DNA of 64,000 nt from Desulfarculaceae bacterium (GCA_021737145.1 JAIPEN010000005.1:62001-126000); one strand, 5' to 3'; positions 36,392-45,995 are shown, numbered from the stretch's first letter. Numbers and translations are program-made. The notes: generated by a model from the letters alone, not told the origin.

Positions 36392-37449
36392 GACTCGCTC
36401 CTCGCTTGGGCCTTTTGCAAAAGCCAGGCGTCGGCCAGCACCAGGGCGGCCATGGCCTCGGCCACCGGCGCGATGCGCGGGCAGAGGCAGGGGTCGTGGC
36501 GGCCGTGTATCTCGATCTCCACCGGGTTGCCTGCCAGGTCGCGGGTGCTTTGCGGCTGGCTGATGGAGGGGGTGGGCTTGATGGCCAGGCGCAGCATTAT
36601 GGGCTCCGCATTGCTGATGCCCCCCAGGATGCCGCCGCAGTGATTGCTCGCGAAACCGTCCGCGTCCATCTGGTCGTTGTTGGCCGAGCCCCGGCGGGCG
36701 GCCACGGCGAATCCGTCGCCGACCTCCACCCCCTTGACCCCGCCGATGGAGAGCAGGGCTCCCCCCAGGCGGGCGTCCAGCTTGTCGAACACCGGATCGC
36801 CCAGGCCGGCCGGGACGCCGGTGATCACCAGTTCCACCACCCCGCCCACCGAGTCGCCGGCAGCGCGGGCGTCCTGCACCTCGGCCACCATGGCCTCGGC
36901 CAAAGAGGGATCAGCCGCGCGCAGGGGATGCTCGCTGGCAAAGGCGGGGTCGATTGTCTCGGCCCTCACCGCGCCCACCTGGATGGTGTAAGCGGCCAGC
37001 TCCACGCCCAGGGGGGCCAGGATGGCCCGGGCCACCGCTCCGGCCGCCACCCGGCTCCAGGTCTCGCGGCCCGAGGCGCGCCCTCCACCCGGCTGGGGGG
37101 GGATGCCGTATTTCTGAAAGTAGGTGTAGTCCGCGTGGCCGGGGCGGAACCTATCGGCCAGCTTGGCGTAGTCGCCGGAGCGGGCATCGCGGTTCAGGGT
37201 GATCATGGCGATGGGGCTGCCCAGGGTGCGGCCGCCGGCCACGCCGGAGAGAATCTCCACCTGGTCGGCCTCCTGCCGCGCCGAGGTGAGCGGCGAGGCT
37301 CCGGGCCTGCGCCGGTCCAGCTCGGCCTGCACCTGCTCCTGGTTGAGGGCCAACCCGGCCGGGACGCCCTCCACCACCACGCCCAGGCCCTTGCCGTGGG
37401 ACTCGCCAAAGGTGGCTATCCTGAGTATGCGGCCCGTGAAGCTTCCCAT
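36388..37449 (-). CDS. aroC: Chorismate synthase
   Basis: 353 residues. FGESHGKGLGVVVEGVPAG, the RRRPG block, FRPGHADYTYFQKYG, GGGRASGRETWSRVAAGAVA and SNHCGGILGGISN are the family signatures with the FMN-binding and catalytic His residues. It makes chorismate from EPSP using reduced FMN. One base separates it from the aroB stop. It provides the branch-point substrate for TrpEG and PheA encoded on either side. Confidence 0.97.
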   Translation of the reverse strand: MGSFTGRILRIATFGESHGKGLGVVVEGVPAGLALNQEQVQAELDRRRPGASPLTSARQEADQVEILSGVAGGRTLGSPIAMITLNRDARSGDYAKLADRFRPGHADYTYFQKYGIPPQPGGGRASGRETWSRVAAGAVARAILAPLGVELAAYTIQVGAVRAETIDPAFASEHPLRAADPSLAEAMVAEVQDARAAGDSVGGVVELVITGVPAGLGDPVFDKLDARLGGALLSIGGVKGVEVGDGFAVAARRGSANNDQMDADGFASNHCGGILGGISNAEPIMLRLAIKPTPSISQPQSTRDLAGNPVEIEIHGRHDPCLCPRIAPVAEAMAALVLADAWLLQKAQARSES

Positions 37450-37450
37450 C

Positions 37451-39007
37451 TCAGCCCCTCACCTGCTCAATGGCTTCGGCCAGCTCCCGGGTGGTTACGT
37501 CGGCAACCACCACCGCCCGCCCCACGCCCTCCAGCAGCACGAAACGGACCTTGCCGCCCTGGTTCTTCTTGTCGTTCAACATGATCTCCCAGGCCTCCCC
37601 GGCCGGGGCCCAGGCCAGCTTTTTGGGCAGCAGGGCCCGCGAAGTCTCGATGACGCGCCCGGCCTCGTCACTGGCCAACAGGCCTCGCTGGGCCGAAATG
37701 GCCGCCGCGACCATCATGCCCGCGGCCACGGCCTGGCCGTGCCCCAGGCGGAAGCGGTGCCAGCCCTCGATGGCGTGGCCATAGGTGTGTCCCAGGTTCA
37801 GTATGGCCCGGCGGCCGCCTTCGCGAAAGTCCTCGGTCACCACCCCGGCCTTGGCCCGCGCCGCCCGGCGCACCACCTCGGCCAGGCCGGGCACATCGCC
37901 GCCCAGCAAGGTGGCCATGTCCTGGGCGCACAGTTCGGCCAGCTCGGGGGCGGCCACCAGGCCGGTCTTGTAGGCCTCGGCCAGGCCCTCCACCCGCTGT
38001 TTGCGCGGCAGGGTGCTCAGGGCCTGCAAATCCAGGAGCACCGCCTGGGGTTGGGTGAAGCAGCCCACCTGGTTCTTGGCCGCTCCCAGGTTCACCGCCG
38101 CCTTGCCGCCGATGGCCGCGTCCACGCAGCCCAGCAGAGTGGTGGAGGCCAGCGCCAGGCCCAGGCCGCGCTTGTAGGTGGCGCCCACGAAGGCGCCCAA
38201 GTCGGTGACCACACCGCCGCCCAGGGCCACCAGCAGGTCGCCCCGCTCCAGGCGTGCCTCCAGCATGGCGTTGTAGACCCGCTCCGCCGTGCGCAGGCTC
38301 TTGCTGCGCTCGCCCGGGGCCAGCTCGATGATCACCGGATCGTCCAGCACCTCCCGGTAGCGGGCCGAGTGCAGGCCCCCCACCTTGCGGTCGGTGACCA
38401 GCGCCACCCGGCGGCCCCGTATCTCCTGGGCCAGGATGGCGGGCGCGTCCCAGGTGCTGGCCACCCGGCAGGAGCGGCCCTCCATGTCCAGCACGAACTC
38501 CTCGCTCCCCAGCAGCTCGGCGGCAACCTCCCGCATGACCTCTTCGGGCGATCGTCCCTGGACGGCCACGCTGAAATCGCAGTCAGCATAGGCCTCCTGG
38601 CGGGAGGCGAAGAGCCGCTCTAGTGCCCCGGGGTCCTGCCACAGGGGGCGCTCGGCCACCTCGACCGGACCCAGGCGCCCGGTGCAGCCGGGCAGGGTGG
38701 CGGCCAGATGAACCACCGTACCGCTGCCCCGCATCAGGGCGCGGTTGGCCGGGTCCACGGGCACGCCGCCGCCGGTGGCCACCACCAGGCCGCCGCGAGA
38801 GGCCAACTTTTTCAACTCCGCGCTCTCGGCCGCGCGAAAGGTATCTTCGCCCAGGGTGGCAAAGGCCCTGCGGATGGGCATGCCCAGCCGGCGGCTCACC
38901 GGGTCGTCCAGGTCCACCAGGCGGCGGCCCAGGGCCATGGCTAACAGGCGGCCCACGGTGCTCTTGCCCGCGCCCATGAAGCCGGTGAGGTAGATGTTGG
39001 TGCTCAT
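37451..39007 (-). CDS. aroKB: Fused shikimate kinase/3-dehydroquinate synthase
   Basis: 518 residues. Residues about 1-165 are shikimate kinase: Walker A GFMGAGKSTVG (Lys15), the shikimate-binding LVDLDD block and ATGGGVPVDPANRALM. Residues about 172-518 are 3-dehydroquinate synthase: LVTDRKVGG, the NAD-binding GDLLVALGGGVVTDLGAFVG, STTLLGCVDAAIGGKAAVNL and the zinc-ligand stretch LNLGHTYGHAIEG. No stop or frameshift lies between the halves, so one polypeptide does two non-consecutive steps of the pathway. ATG 39007 overlaps the aroE stop by 4 nt. Confidence 0.95.
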   Translation of the reverse strand: MSTNIYLTGFMGAGKSTVGRLLAMALGRRLVDLDDPVSRRLGMPIRRAFATLGEDTFRAAESAELKKLASRGGLVVATGGGVPVDPANRALMRGSGTVVHLAATLPGCTGRLGPVEVAERPLWQDPGALERLFASRQEAYADCDFSVAVQGRSPEEVMREVAAELLGSEEFVLDMEGRSCRVASTWDAPAILAQEIRGRRVALVTDRKVGGLHSARYREVLDDPVIIELAPGERSKSLRTAERVYNAMLEARLERGDLLVALGGGVVTDLGAFVGATYKRGLGLALASTTLLGCVDAAIGGKAAVNLGAAKNQVGCFTQPQAVLLDLQALSTLPRKQRVEGLAEAYKTGLVAAPELAELCAQDMATLLGGDVPGLAEVVRRAARAKAGVVTEDFREGGRRAILNLGHTYGHAIEGWHRFRLGHGQAVAAGMMVAAAISAQRGLLASDEAGRVIETSRALLPKKLAWAPAGEAWEIMLNDKKNQGGKVRFVLLEGVGRAVVVADVTTRELAEAIEQVRG

Positions 39008-39819
39008 GCCGGATCCTCCAGGGCGGCCAGGAAGCGCGCGGCCGGAACCGAACGCCCGGTCCAGCGGGCAAAGCTCAGGGCCGCCTGCGCGGCCAGCATG
39101 GGCAGGCCTTCGCAAAAGCCCGCGCCTTGCTTTCGGGCCAGGGAGGCCCAAAAATTGTCTTCGCGGCCGTAGTTGATGTCCATGACTTGCTGCAATCCAT
39201 TGGCCTGCAACCCAGCGGCCCAGGCGGCCAGCTCGGGAGACTCCACCGGGCTGGAGGCGCTGGCCGTGTTGATCAGCAGGGCCGCCTCGCGGGTGGCCTC
39301 GGCTGCCTGGTCCATGTCCAGGGGCTCGCCGCCCAGGGCGGCGCACAGTTCCCCGGCCTGCTCCGGCCGGCGGGCGGCCACCCACAGAGGCGCGGCCTCC
39401 AGCTTGGCCAGGGCCCGCACCACCGCCCGGGCCGCGCCTCCGGCCCCCACCACCAGGGCGGGGCGTCCCGGAGCCGCAAAACCCGTATCCGCCAGGGCCG
39501 AGGCAAAACCGGGGCAGTCGGTGTTGCTGCCCAGCAGGCGGCCTTCTTCAACCGCGATGGTGTTCACCGCGCCCAGCAGGGCGGCCTCGCCGCTCACCTC
39601 GTCCAGAAAGGGCATCACCGCCTGCTTGTGAGGCACGGTCACGTTAACCCCGTGGAAACCCTGCTCCGCGAGGCTCCGCACAAAAGCTCCCACCGCGTCG
39701 GGCTCCACGGGCAGGGCCTCGTAGCTGCCCGCCAGGCCCAGCTCGGCCAGCACCGCGTTGTGCATACGCGGCGAAAGCGAGTGCTCCACCCGCTGGTCTC
39801 CCATGACTCCCAGGCGCAT
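39004..39819 (-). CDS. aroE: Shikimate dehydrogenase
   Basis: 271 residues. The catalytic Lys is in GVNVTVPHKQAVMP, the substrate Asp in SNTDCPGF, and NADP binding in VVGAGGAARAVVRAL. HSLSPRMHN is the N-terminal shikimate-binding block. It reduces 3-dehydroshikimate. The ATG at 39819 overlaps the aroA stop by one base; the longer open frame would overlap aroA much further. Confidence 0.96.
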   Translation of the reverse strand: MRLGVMGDQRVEHSLSPRMHNAVLAELGLAGSYEALPVEPDAVGAFVRSLAEQGFHGVNVTVPHKQAVMPFLDEVSGEAALLGAVNTIAVEEGRLLGSNTDCPGFASALADTGFAAPGRPALVVGAGGAARAVVRALAKLEAAPLWVAARRPEQAGELCAALGGEPLDMDQAAEATREAALLINTASASSPVESPELAAWAAGLQANGLQQVMDINYGREDNFWASLARKQGAGFCEGLPMLAAQAALSFARWTGRSVPAARFLAALEDPA

Positions 39820-41066
39820 CACCGGCTCAGATCCTCCAGGTCGCGGTAAAAGTCCGGATAAGATACCGCGGCGCACCCGGCTTGCGCCACCTTGGGCAGC
39901 GCGCCGTTCAGCAGCCCGGCCACGGCCAGGGTCATGGCGATGCGGTGATCGCCTAATGAATCATACTCCTCGCTGGTTTCCAGGGGCGTGGGCCCCTCGA
40001 TGACCAGGTCGTCGCCATCTTCCCTGAGGCGGGCGCCCATGGCCCCCAGCTGGCTGGTGATGGCGGCCAAGCGGTCCGACTCCTTGACCCTGAGCTCGCC
40101 CACCGAGCGCATGATCGTGGCACCCTCGGCCTGGCTGGCGGCCAGGGCCAGGATGGGCACCTCGTCCACCAACAGGGGTATCTCGGCGGGCAGCACCTCG
40201 GTGGCCTTGAGGCCCGGGGTGTAGGCCGCCTCCACCCGGCCCCAGGGTTCGGGGTCGCTTCCCTGCTGCTCGATAAGCAGGTCAGCCCCCATGCGCTGAA
40301 GCACGGTGAGCGGTCCGGTGCGGGTGGGGTTGAGGCCCACCCCTTCACACACCACCCGGCTGCCAGGGATGATCAGGGCGGCCACGATCATGAAGGCCGC
40401 GGCCGAGATGTCGCCCGGCACCCGCAGGCTGGCGGGCATGGTCAGGCCGGAGCGCCGCACCAGCCAGCCGCCATCGGCCTGGCTCAGGTCCGCGCCCATG
40501 GCCTTGAACAGCAGCTCGGTGTGGTCCCGGCTGAGGTGAGGCTCGCGCACCAGGGTCTCGCCCTCGGCCTGCAGCCCGGCCAGGAGTAGGGCGCTCTTGA
40601 GCTGGGCGCTGGCCACGGCCAGATCGAAGCGCCGGCCCTTTAGCTCGCGGCCCTCGATGCCCAGCGGCGGACGGCCGTCAGTGGTGCTCACCTCCGCGCC
40701 CATCTCGCCCAGCGGATCGGCCACCCGGGCCATGGGCCGCTTGCGTAGCGACTCGTCGCCGTCCAGGGAAAAGCGCCCCGGCCGCCCGGCCAGCAGGCCG
40801 GAGAGCAGGCGCATGGTGGTTCCCGAGTTGCCGCAGTCCACGGCCACGCTGCTCAGCTCGCCTTGCGCGCCATGCACCACCAGGGTGTCGCCGTCGCTCT
40901 CCACCCGGCCGCCCAGGGCGCGCACCGCGTTTAGGGTGCTGGCGCAGTCCGCGCAGGGCGAAAAGTTCTCCACCCCGCAGGCGCCCCGGGCCAGCAGGGA
41001 GAACAGGGCCACCCGGTGGGAGATGGACTTGTCGCCCGGAGGGGTCACCGATCCAACGAGGCTCAT
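39819..41066 (-). CDS. aroA: EPSP synthase (3-phosphoshikimate 1-carboxyvinyltransferase)
   Basis: 415 residues. Substrate loops: [20 protein letters not shown] near the N-terminus, [27 protein letters not shown], and near the C-terminus [13 protein letters not shown] and [14 protein letters not shown]. It joins PEP to shikimate 3-phosphate. It overlaps the DAHP synthase start side by 4 nt and aroE by one base. Confidence 0.97.
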   Translation of the reverse strand: MSLVGSVTPPGDKSISHRVALFSLLARGACGVENFSPCADCASTLNAVRALGGRVESDGDTLVVHGAQGELSSVAVDCGNSGTTMRLLSGLLAGRPGRFSLDGDESLRKRPMARVADPLGEMGAEVSTTDGRPPLGIEGRELKGRRFDLAVASAQLKSALLLAGLQAEGETLVREPHLSRDHTELLFKAMGADLSQADGGWLVRRSGLTMPASLRVPGDISAAAFMIVAALIIPGSRVVCEGVGLNPTRTGPLTVLQRMGADLLIEQQGSDPEPWGRVEAAYTPGLKATEVLPAEIPLLVDEVPILALAASQAEGATIMRSVGELRVKESDRLAAITSQLGAMGARLREDGDDLVIEGPTPLETSEEYDSLGDHRIAMTLAVAGLLNGALPKVAQAGCAAVSYPDFYRDLEDLSR

Positions 41067-42103
41067 GCCGCAGCCTCCCGCACCGAGCGGCCCACCGCCG
41101 ACGCCACCTTGCGAAGGCGCTCCATCATGGCCGCGAACTCCGACGGCTCCAGGCTCTGGCGGCCGTCGCTCAGGGCCTCCTCGGGCCGGGGATGCACCTC
41201 CACCAGGATTCCGTCCGCCCCGGCGGCCACGGCAGCCAGGGCCAGGGAAGGCACCAGCTCGCGTTTTCCGGCCGCGTGGCTGGGGTCCACCACCACCGGC
41301 AGATGGGTGTACTGCTTCAATAGGGGAACGGCCGAAAGGTCCAGGGTGTTGCGGGTCTCGGTCTCAAAGGTGCGGATGCCCCGCTCGCAGAGCATCACCT
41401 GCCAGTTGCCCCGGGCCAAAATGTACTCGGCGGAAAGCAAGAGCTCCTTGATGGAGGCCATCATGCCCCGCTTCAGGAGCACCGGCCGGTCGGTGTCGCC
41501 CACCGCCTCCAGGAGCGAAAAGTTCTGCATGTTGCGGGTGCCGATCTGCAGCACGTCGGCGTAGCGGGCCACCAGCTCCACCTCCGAGGCGCTGAGCACC
41601 TCGGTGACGATGGGCAGGCCGGTCCGTTCGCGGGCCTCGGCCATTATCTTGAGGCCCTCCTCGCCCAGGCCCCGGAAGGAGTAGGGGCTGGAGCGCGGCT
41701 TGAAGGCCCCGCCCCTGAGCGCCCCGGCCCCTGCCCGGTCCAGCAGGGCGGCGGTCTCCAAAAAGTTTTCCCGGCTCTCCACCGCGCAGGGCCCGCCCAC
41801 CACCAGCACCTCGGGGCCGCCCACGGTCACCGATCCCAGATCGATGGTGGTGGGCTGCTCGCGGAAGCTTTTGGAGGCCAGCTTCCAGGATTTTTCGAAG
41901 TTGGTTATCTCCTCCACCCCGGGCAGGCCGCCGATGTCCCGGCTCAGGCGCTTGGCTTCGGCCTGGCTGATCTCTTCCACCACCCCCAGCACCACCCGGG
42001 GGTCCGGGGAGATGATGCGCGGCTCCAGACCCGCGTCGCGCAGGGCGGATATTACCTTGGCCACCTCCATCTTGGGGCAGCCCTCATGCATGGTGATTAC
42101 CAT
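41063..42103 (-). CDS. aroF: DAHP synthase, type I-beta, copy 1 with N-terminal regulatory domain
   Basis: 346 residues. Residues 1-70 ([20 protein letters not shown]) look like the ferredoxin-like domain that gives Phe/Tyr feedback control to Thermotoga-type DAHP synthase. The barrel follows: [50 protein letters not shown] and [10 protein letters not shown]. It commits carbon to the shikimate pathway. It lies 40 nt after trpG, the largest gap in unit A. Unit B has a second, shorter DAHP synthase. Confidence 0.95.
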   Translation of the reverse strand: MVITMHEGCPKMEVAKVISALRDAGLEPRIISPDPRVVLGVVEEISQAEAKRLSRDIGGLPGVEEITNFEKSWKLASKSFREQPTTIDLGSVTVGGPEVLVVGGPCAVESRENFLETAALLDRAGAGALRGGAFKPRSSPYSFRGLGEEGLKIMAEARERTGLPIVTEVLSASEVELVARYADVLQIGTRNMQNFSLLEAVGDTDRPVLLKRGMMASIKELLLSAEYILARGNWQVMLCERGIRTFETETRNTLDLSAVPLLKQYTHLPVVVDPSHAAGKRELVPSLALAAVAAGADGILVEVHPRPEEALSDGRQSLEPSEFAAMMERLRKVASAVGRSVREAAA

Positions 42104-42143
42104 GATCGTTCTCCGTCTAGAGCGCGGGGGCCGCGCCCAGGCT

Positions 42144-42743
42144 TTAGGTCGCGCCGTTCAGGGAAGGCTGATGCTCCAGGTGGCGCCGCATAAAGTTTTG
42201 GAACAGGAGCACCCCCTGGGCGGTGGCGATGGACTCGGGGTGGAACTGCACCCCTTCCACCGGCAGATCCAGGTGCCTGAGCCCCATGACCTCGCCCTCC
42301 AGGGTGTAGGCCGAGATCACCAGGGGATCCCGGACGCTCTCCTCGGGCACCACCAGGGAGTGGTAGCGCGCGGCCACGAATGGGTTGCGCAGACCGGCGT
42401 AGAGCCCCCGCGCGTCGTGGAACACCTCGGAGACCTTGCCGTGCATGGGCTTGCCCGAGCGCTCCACCCGGGCCCCGAAGACCTGGGCGATCGCCTGGTG
42501 GCCCAAACATACCCCCAGGATGGGGAAGCTGCCCGCGTAGCGCTCGATGGCCGCGCAGGTGATGCCCGCGTCCTCGGGCCTCCCCGGTCCGGGCGATATG
42601 ATCAGGGCCTCGGGCTCCAGGTCGCCGATGGCCTCCACCGGAACCGCGTCGTTGCGCATCACCTCCAGCTCGCAGCCCAGGGCGCCCAGGGCCTGCACGA
42701 TGTTGTAGGTGAAGGAATCGTAATTGTCGATTACCGCGATCAT
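42144..42743 (-). CDS. trpG: Anthranilate synthase component II (glutamine amidotransferase)
   Basis: 199 residues, class I amidotransferase. The start is [11 protein letters not shown]; the nucleophile is in [13 protein letters not shown], and the His-Glu pair is in GVQFHPES. It supplies ammonia from glutamine to TrpE. ATG 42743 overlaps the trpE stop by 4 nt. It may also serve aminodeoxychorismate synthase, as in some bacteria, but its location points to tryptophan. Confidence 0.96.
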   Translation of the reverse strand: MIAVIDNYDSFTYNIVQALGALGCELEVMRNDAVPVEAIGDLEPEALIISPGPGRPEDAGITCAAIERYAGSFPILGVCLGHQAIAQVFGARVERSGKPMHGKVSEVFHDARGLYAGLRNPFVAARYHSLVVPEESVRDPLVISAYTLEGEVMGLRHLDLPVEGVQFHPESIATAQGVLLFQNFMRRHLEHQPSLNGAT

Positions 42744-44128
42744 GCTTGCCCCTCCGCGGCCAGGCGCAGGGCGGCGATGCCCTGCCCCGCCTTGTGGCAA
42801 ATTTCCTCGTACTCCATGGCCGGGTCGCTGTCGGCCACGATTCCCGCCCCCACTTGCAGGGTGAACTTGCCCCCGTAAAATTCGATCATGCGGATGCCGA
42901 TGCAGGTGTCCATGTATTGCCCCGGCCCGAAGCAGCCCACCGCCCCGCCATAAGGGCCCCGGGCCACATTCTCCAGCTCGTTGATGATCTCCATGGCCCG
43001 CACCTTGGGCGCGCCCGAAAGGGTCCCGGCCGGGAAGGAGGCCCGGAAGGCGTCCCACACCTTGAGCTCCGGCTCCACCACGCCCTGCACCTGGGAGACG
43101 ATGTGCATCACGTGGCTGTAGCGCTCCACGGTCATGTAGGGGGCCACCTTGACCGTTCCGTAGCTGCTCACCCGGCCGGCGTCGTTGCGGGCCAGGTCCA
43201 CCAGCATCACGTGCTCGGCCCGCTCCTTGGGCGAGGACATCATCTCCCGCTCCAGTTCGCGGTCCTGGTCGGGATCGGCCGAGCGCCCCCGGGTGCCGGC
43301 AATGGGCCTGAGCAACACCTGGCCGTTCTCCACCTTGACCAGGGTCTCGGGCGAGGAGCCCACCAGATGGCAGTCCGGGAACTTGAGAAAGAACATGTAG
43401 GGCGAGGGGCTCTTGACCCGAAGCCAGCGGTACACCGCCAGAGGGTCCAGGTCGGTGGTGCCGGTGAAGCGGGCCGAGGGCACCACCTGGAAGATGTCGC
43501 CGGCCATGATGTATTCCTTGGCCTTTTCCACCGCGGCCATGAAGGGCGCGGCCTCGGGCGGCACCACCTCCACGGTTCCCGGCTCGGTGGACAGCTTGGC
43601 CGCGCGGTGCAGGCCCTGGCTGATCTCGGCCAGCATGGCCTGGCCTTGGCTCTCGCTCTCGGCCAGGGCCACCAGGTTCAGCCTGCGCTTCAGGTGGTCG
43701 AACACCGCGAAGCGGGCCGGGAAGCAGAGCCGGGCCACGGGCAGGTGGTGGGGCGCCACGGGCGGCAGCTTTTCCACCAGGCGCACCGCCTCGTAGCTCA
43801 CGTAGCCCATGAGCGAGCCCACGAAAGGCAACGGGGGCAGGTCTTCGCAGGCCAGCTCGTCCATCACCCCCTGGGCCACGTCGAAAAACTCGGACGCCGG
43901 GTGTTCGGCGCTTTGGCCGCCATGCTCCACCAGCACGGTGTCCGGCTCCAGGCGCAGGGAAGTGATGGGGTCCCAGGCCACGATGGAGTAGCGGCCCACG
44001 CTGTCGACCCCCTCCCCGCTCTCGAACAGAAAAGAGTTGTCCTCTCCGGAGCAGAGCTTCACATAGGCCGAGACCGGAGTGTCGGCGTCGGCCAGCAGCT
44101 CGCGCATATAGGCTTTCAGCTTTGCCAT
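42740..44128 (-). CDS. trpE: Anthranilate synthase component I
   Basis: 462 residues. The N-terminal region has FLFESGEG, close to the LLES motif that binds feedback tryptophan; the chorismate-binding domain has PIAGTRGRS, the ERAEHVMLVDLARND block, SGAPKVRAMEII and GIRMIEFYGG. It converts chorismate to anthranilate with TrpG. ATG 44128 lies 24 nt past the attenuator and has AAGGGA upstream. It heads unit A, behind the Phe/Trp/Tyr leader, not the Trp-only leader. Confidence 0.97.
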   Translation of the reverse strand: MAKLKAYMRELLADADTPVSAYVKLCSGEDNSFLFESGEGVDSVGRYSIVAWDPITSLRLEPDTVLVEHGGQSAEHPASEFFDVAQGVMDELACEDLPPLPFVGSLMGYVSYEAVRLVEKLPPVAPHHLPVARLCFPARFAVFDHLKRRLNLVALAESESQGQAMLAEISQGLHRAAKLSTEPGTVEVVPPEAAPFMAAVEKAKEYIMAGDIFQVVPSARFTGTTDLDPLAVYRWLRVKSPSPYMFFLKFPDCHLVGSSPETLVKVENGQVLLRPIAGTRGRSADPDQDRELEREMMSSPKERAEHVMLVDLARNDAGRVSSYGTVKVAPYMTVERYSHVMHIVSQVQGVVEPELKVWDAFRASFPAGTLSGAPKVRAMEIINELENVARGPYGGAVGCFGPGQYMDTCIGIRMIEFYGGKFTLQVGAGIVADSDPAMEYEEICHKAGQGIAALRLAAEGQA

Positions 44129-44151
44129 GGCGTCCCTTTGCTTGCCCCAAT

Positions 44152-44183
44152 AAAAAAGCCCACCGTCTGTCAGACGGTGGGCT
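44152..44183 (-). terminator. Phe/Trp/Tyr attenuator terminator
   Basis: AGCCCACCGTCTG and CAGACGGTGGGCT form a near-perfect 12- to 13-bp stem with a very small loop, followed on the minus strand by six U. The leader segment CTGGCGGTGCGCT (44230-44242) agrees with the 3' arm at 10 of 13 positions and could compete for the 5' arm. Confidence 0.9.
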
Positions 44184-44206
44184 CGAAGTCCTTAGCGGGG
44201 TTGGTT

Positions 44207-44347
44207 TTAGTCTAGGTCATCCCCGGTGGAGCGCACCGCCAGCGGTGGACGCCACCAATAAAACCAAAAGCCAAACACCGGCAGACCGGGGCCGAACTCC
44301 GCGGGGCGGAGGCCGTTGCTGCTTGGGTTGTGGCTGTGGTCAGTCAT
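44207..44347 (-). CDS. Phe/Trp/Tyr leader peptide of the trpEG-aro unit
   Basis: 46-codon ORF, long for a leader peptide. Residues 24-35 read VFGFWFYWWRPP; within eight codons (25-32) there are three Phe, three Trp and one Tyr. GGAG lies 12 bases before the ATG, a wide spacing; a GTG at codon 24 is a less likely start. TGGTTTTA in the control codons (44259-44266) is complementary to TAAAACCA at the stop codon (44202-44209), which could form the leader's protector hairpin. The composition suits a unit that makes both chorismate, the precursor of all three amino acids, and anthranilate. Confidence 0.85.
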   Translation of the reverse strand: MTDHSHNPSSNGLRPAEFGPGLPVFGFWFYWWRPPLAVRSTGDDLD

Positions 44348-44359
44348 TTTGTATACAAA
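44348..44359. promoter_or_regulatory. TTTGTATACAAA palindrome before the trpE leader
   Basis: A 12-bp perfect palindrome directly before the leader ATG, inside the transcribed region. Ten of its bases equal the palindrome at the trpL promoter (32689-32698). Confidence 0.4.
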
Positions 44360-44374
44360 CTCCAATGATTGCTC

Positions 44375-44402
44375 AGTATGGCCCTGACAGGACTTTTGTC
44401 AA
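44375..44402 (-). promoter_or_regulatory. Promoter of the trpEG-aro unit
   Basis: TTGACA (44397-44402, perfect), 16 nt, CATACT (44375-44380, four of six) on the minus strand. The expected start near 44368 leaves about 20 nt before the leader ATG. The gap 44129-44445 holds only this promoter, the leader gene and the attenuator. Confidence 0.75.
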
Positions 44403-44445
44403 GCCCAATTTTGATCGATACTTTTTTATACAGTTATTTCAGGGG

Positions 44446-45072
44446 CTAACGATAGCCCTCGCTGGCGTCGGCCGTATTGGAGTAACCCCGCTTCTCCCAA
44501 TAGCCCTTCACCGGCTTGGCGGTCAGCTCGATGCGGGTGATCCACTTGGCCCACTTGTAGCCCAGCTTGCCGGGCACCACCAACTGGAAAGGCCAGCCCC
44601 GGGTCTGGTCCAGCTCCAGGCCGTTGATCTTGTAGCCCAGCAGGATCTTGTCCCCGCGCAGAAACTCCAGAGGCAGGCCGGTGGAGTAGCCCTCCACCGA
44701 GTGGAACATCACAAAAGCGGCCTGCTTTTTCACCCCGGCCAGCTTGAGCACCTCTTTCAATCGCGGCCCCTGGTAGAGCAGGGTTTCGCTCCAACCCTCC
44801 ACGCAAGGCATCTTGACCACCTCCTTGACAGAAGGCAGGGCAAGCACCTGCTGGTAGGTGAGGGACTGGGGCTTGTCCACCAGGCCGTCGATCTTGAGCC
44901 GGTAGGCCTGGCGGTCCACCTTTTGGGGGCCGCGGATGGAGTTGTCGTACTCTCGGTTGTACGGGCTGAGCTTTTGGCCCTGATAGGTCTTGATCTCCTG
45001 CCCGGCCATTGCCGGCAGCAGGGCCAGGCCCAAGGCCAAAACCAAGGCCATGATGCTGGTGGTTATGCGCAT
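44446..45072 (-). CDS. Periplasmic molybdopterin-binding oxidoreductase
   Basis: 208 residues, one sulfite-oxidase-type molybdopterin domain. MPCVEGWS holds Cys90, the expected molybdenum ligand. A hydrophobic signal (about 4-23, ending LLPAMAG) targets the envelope, but no twin-arginine pair is present, unusual for a molybdenum cofactor protein. Starting instead at TTG 45138 would add SRRSLLF, yet no Shine-Dalgarno is seen there and GGGAGG precedes 45072. The neighbouring tat genes make this worth noting. Reaction unknown. Confidence 0.78.
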   Translation of the reverse strand: MRITTSIMALVLALGLALLPAMAGQEIKTYQGQKLSPYNREYDNSIRGPQKVDRQAYRLKIDGLVDKPQSLTYQQVLALPSVKEVVKMPCVEGWSETLLYQGPRLKEVLKLAGVKKQAAFVMFHSVEGYSTGLPLEFLRGDKILLGYKINGLELDQTRGWPFQLVVPGKLGYKWAKWITRIELTAKPVKGYWEKRGYSNTADASEGYR

Positions 45073-45146
45073 GAATCCATCCCTCCCTGCTGCGCCCCTC
45101 TCAAATAAAAGGCTACGCCGGGATAGGGATCGAAACAAGGGGGAGG

Positions 45147-45995
45147 CTATTGCTCGGGCTCGTCGTCCTCGTCGGCGAACTCGGCTTCCTCGGCTTCCTG
45201 ACGGGCGGCCTTCTTCTTTTCAGTGGCCGCGACCATCAAGGTGGATATCTCGTAGAGCAGGATAAGGGGGACGGCCATCATGCACTGGGTGACCACGTCG
45301 GGCGGAGTGAACATGGCCCCGGCCACGAACATGATGAGGATGGCGTACTTGCGGTTCTTCTTGAGGCCCTTGCTGGTCACCACTCCGATGCGGCCCAGGA
45401 ACACCAGCACCAGGGGCATCTCGAAGATGACCCCAAAGGCGAACAAAAGGGTGGCGCTGAAGGAGAGATAGGACTTCAGGCTGAGCATGGGCACGATGTC
45501 GTCGGTGGCAAAGCTCATGAAGAACTGGAAGGCGTAGGGGAAGACCATGGTGTAGCAGAACACCGCGCCCACGATGAACAGCACCGACGAGACCAGGACA
45601 AAGGGCCACACCGCCTTGCGCTCGTGGTCATAGAGCCCCGGAGCGATGAAGCGCCAGAATTGATAGAAGATAAAGGGCGAAGCCACCACGATGGCCGCCA
45701 GCAGGGCGATCTTGAGGTAGGTGAAAAAGGCCTCGGCCGGAGCGGTGTAGATCAGCTTGGCGTCCGGAGGCATGGCCGCCTTGAGGGGGCGGGCCAGCCC
45801 CTGGTAGAGCTGCTCCTTGAACAGATAGGTGCCCAAGAAGGCCACCCCCACCGCGATGGCCGAACGCACCAAACGGGAGCGCAACTCCTCCAAATGGGCC
45901 AGGAAAGGCATGCGCGAGACTTGGTCGTCCTCGTGCTCCTCCGGCTCGGCCTCGAACTGGTCTTCGGCCTCTGGGGGTCTTTCCTGGTCAGACAT
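45147..45995 (-). CDS. tatC: Sec-independent translocase TatC
   Basis: 282 residues, six hydrophobic segments. The N-terminal MPFLAHLEELRSRLVRS block and FIFYQFWRFIAPGLYDHER are the signal-peptide recognition regions of TatC. It forms the Tat receptor that exports folded twin-arginine proteins. Acidic tails occur at both ends (residues 1-28 and the last 20). It lies next to tatB with no gap. Confidence 0.96.
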   Translation of the reverse strand: MSDQERPPEAEDQFEAEPEEHEDDQVSRMPFLAHLEELRSRLVRSAIAVGVAFLGTYLFKEQLYQGLARPLKAAMPPDAKLIYTAPAEAFFTYLKIALLAAIVVASPFIFYQFWRFIAPGLYDHERKAVWPFVLVSSVLFIVGAVFCYTMVFPYAFQFFMSFATDDIVPMLSLKSYLSFSATLLFAFGVIFEMPLVLVFLGRIGVVTSKGLKKNRKYAILIMFVAGAMFTPPDVVTQCMMAVPLILLYEISTLMVAATEKKKAARQEAEEAEFADEDDEPEQ

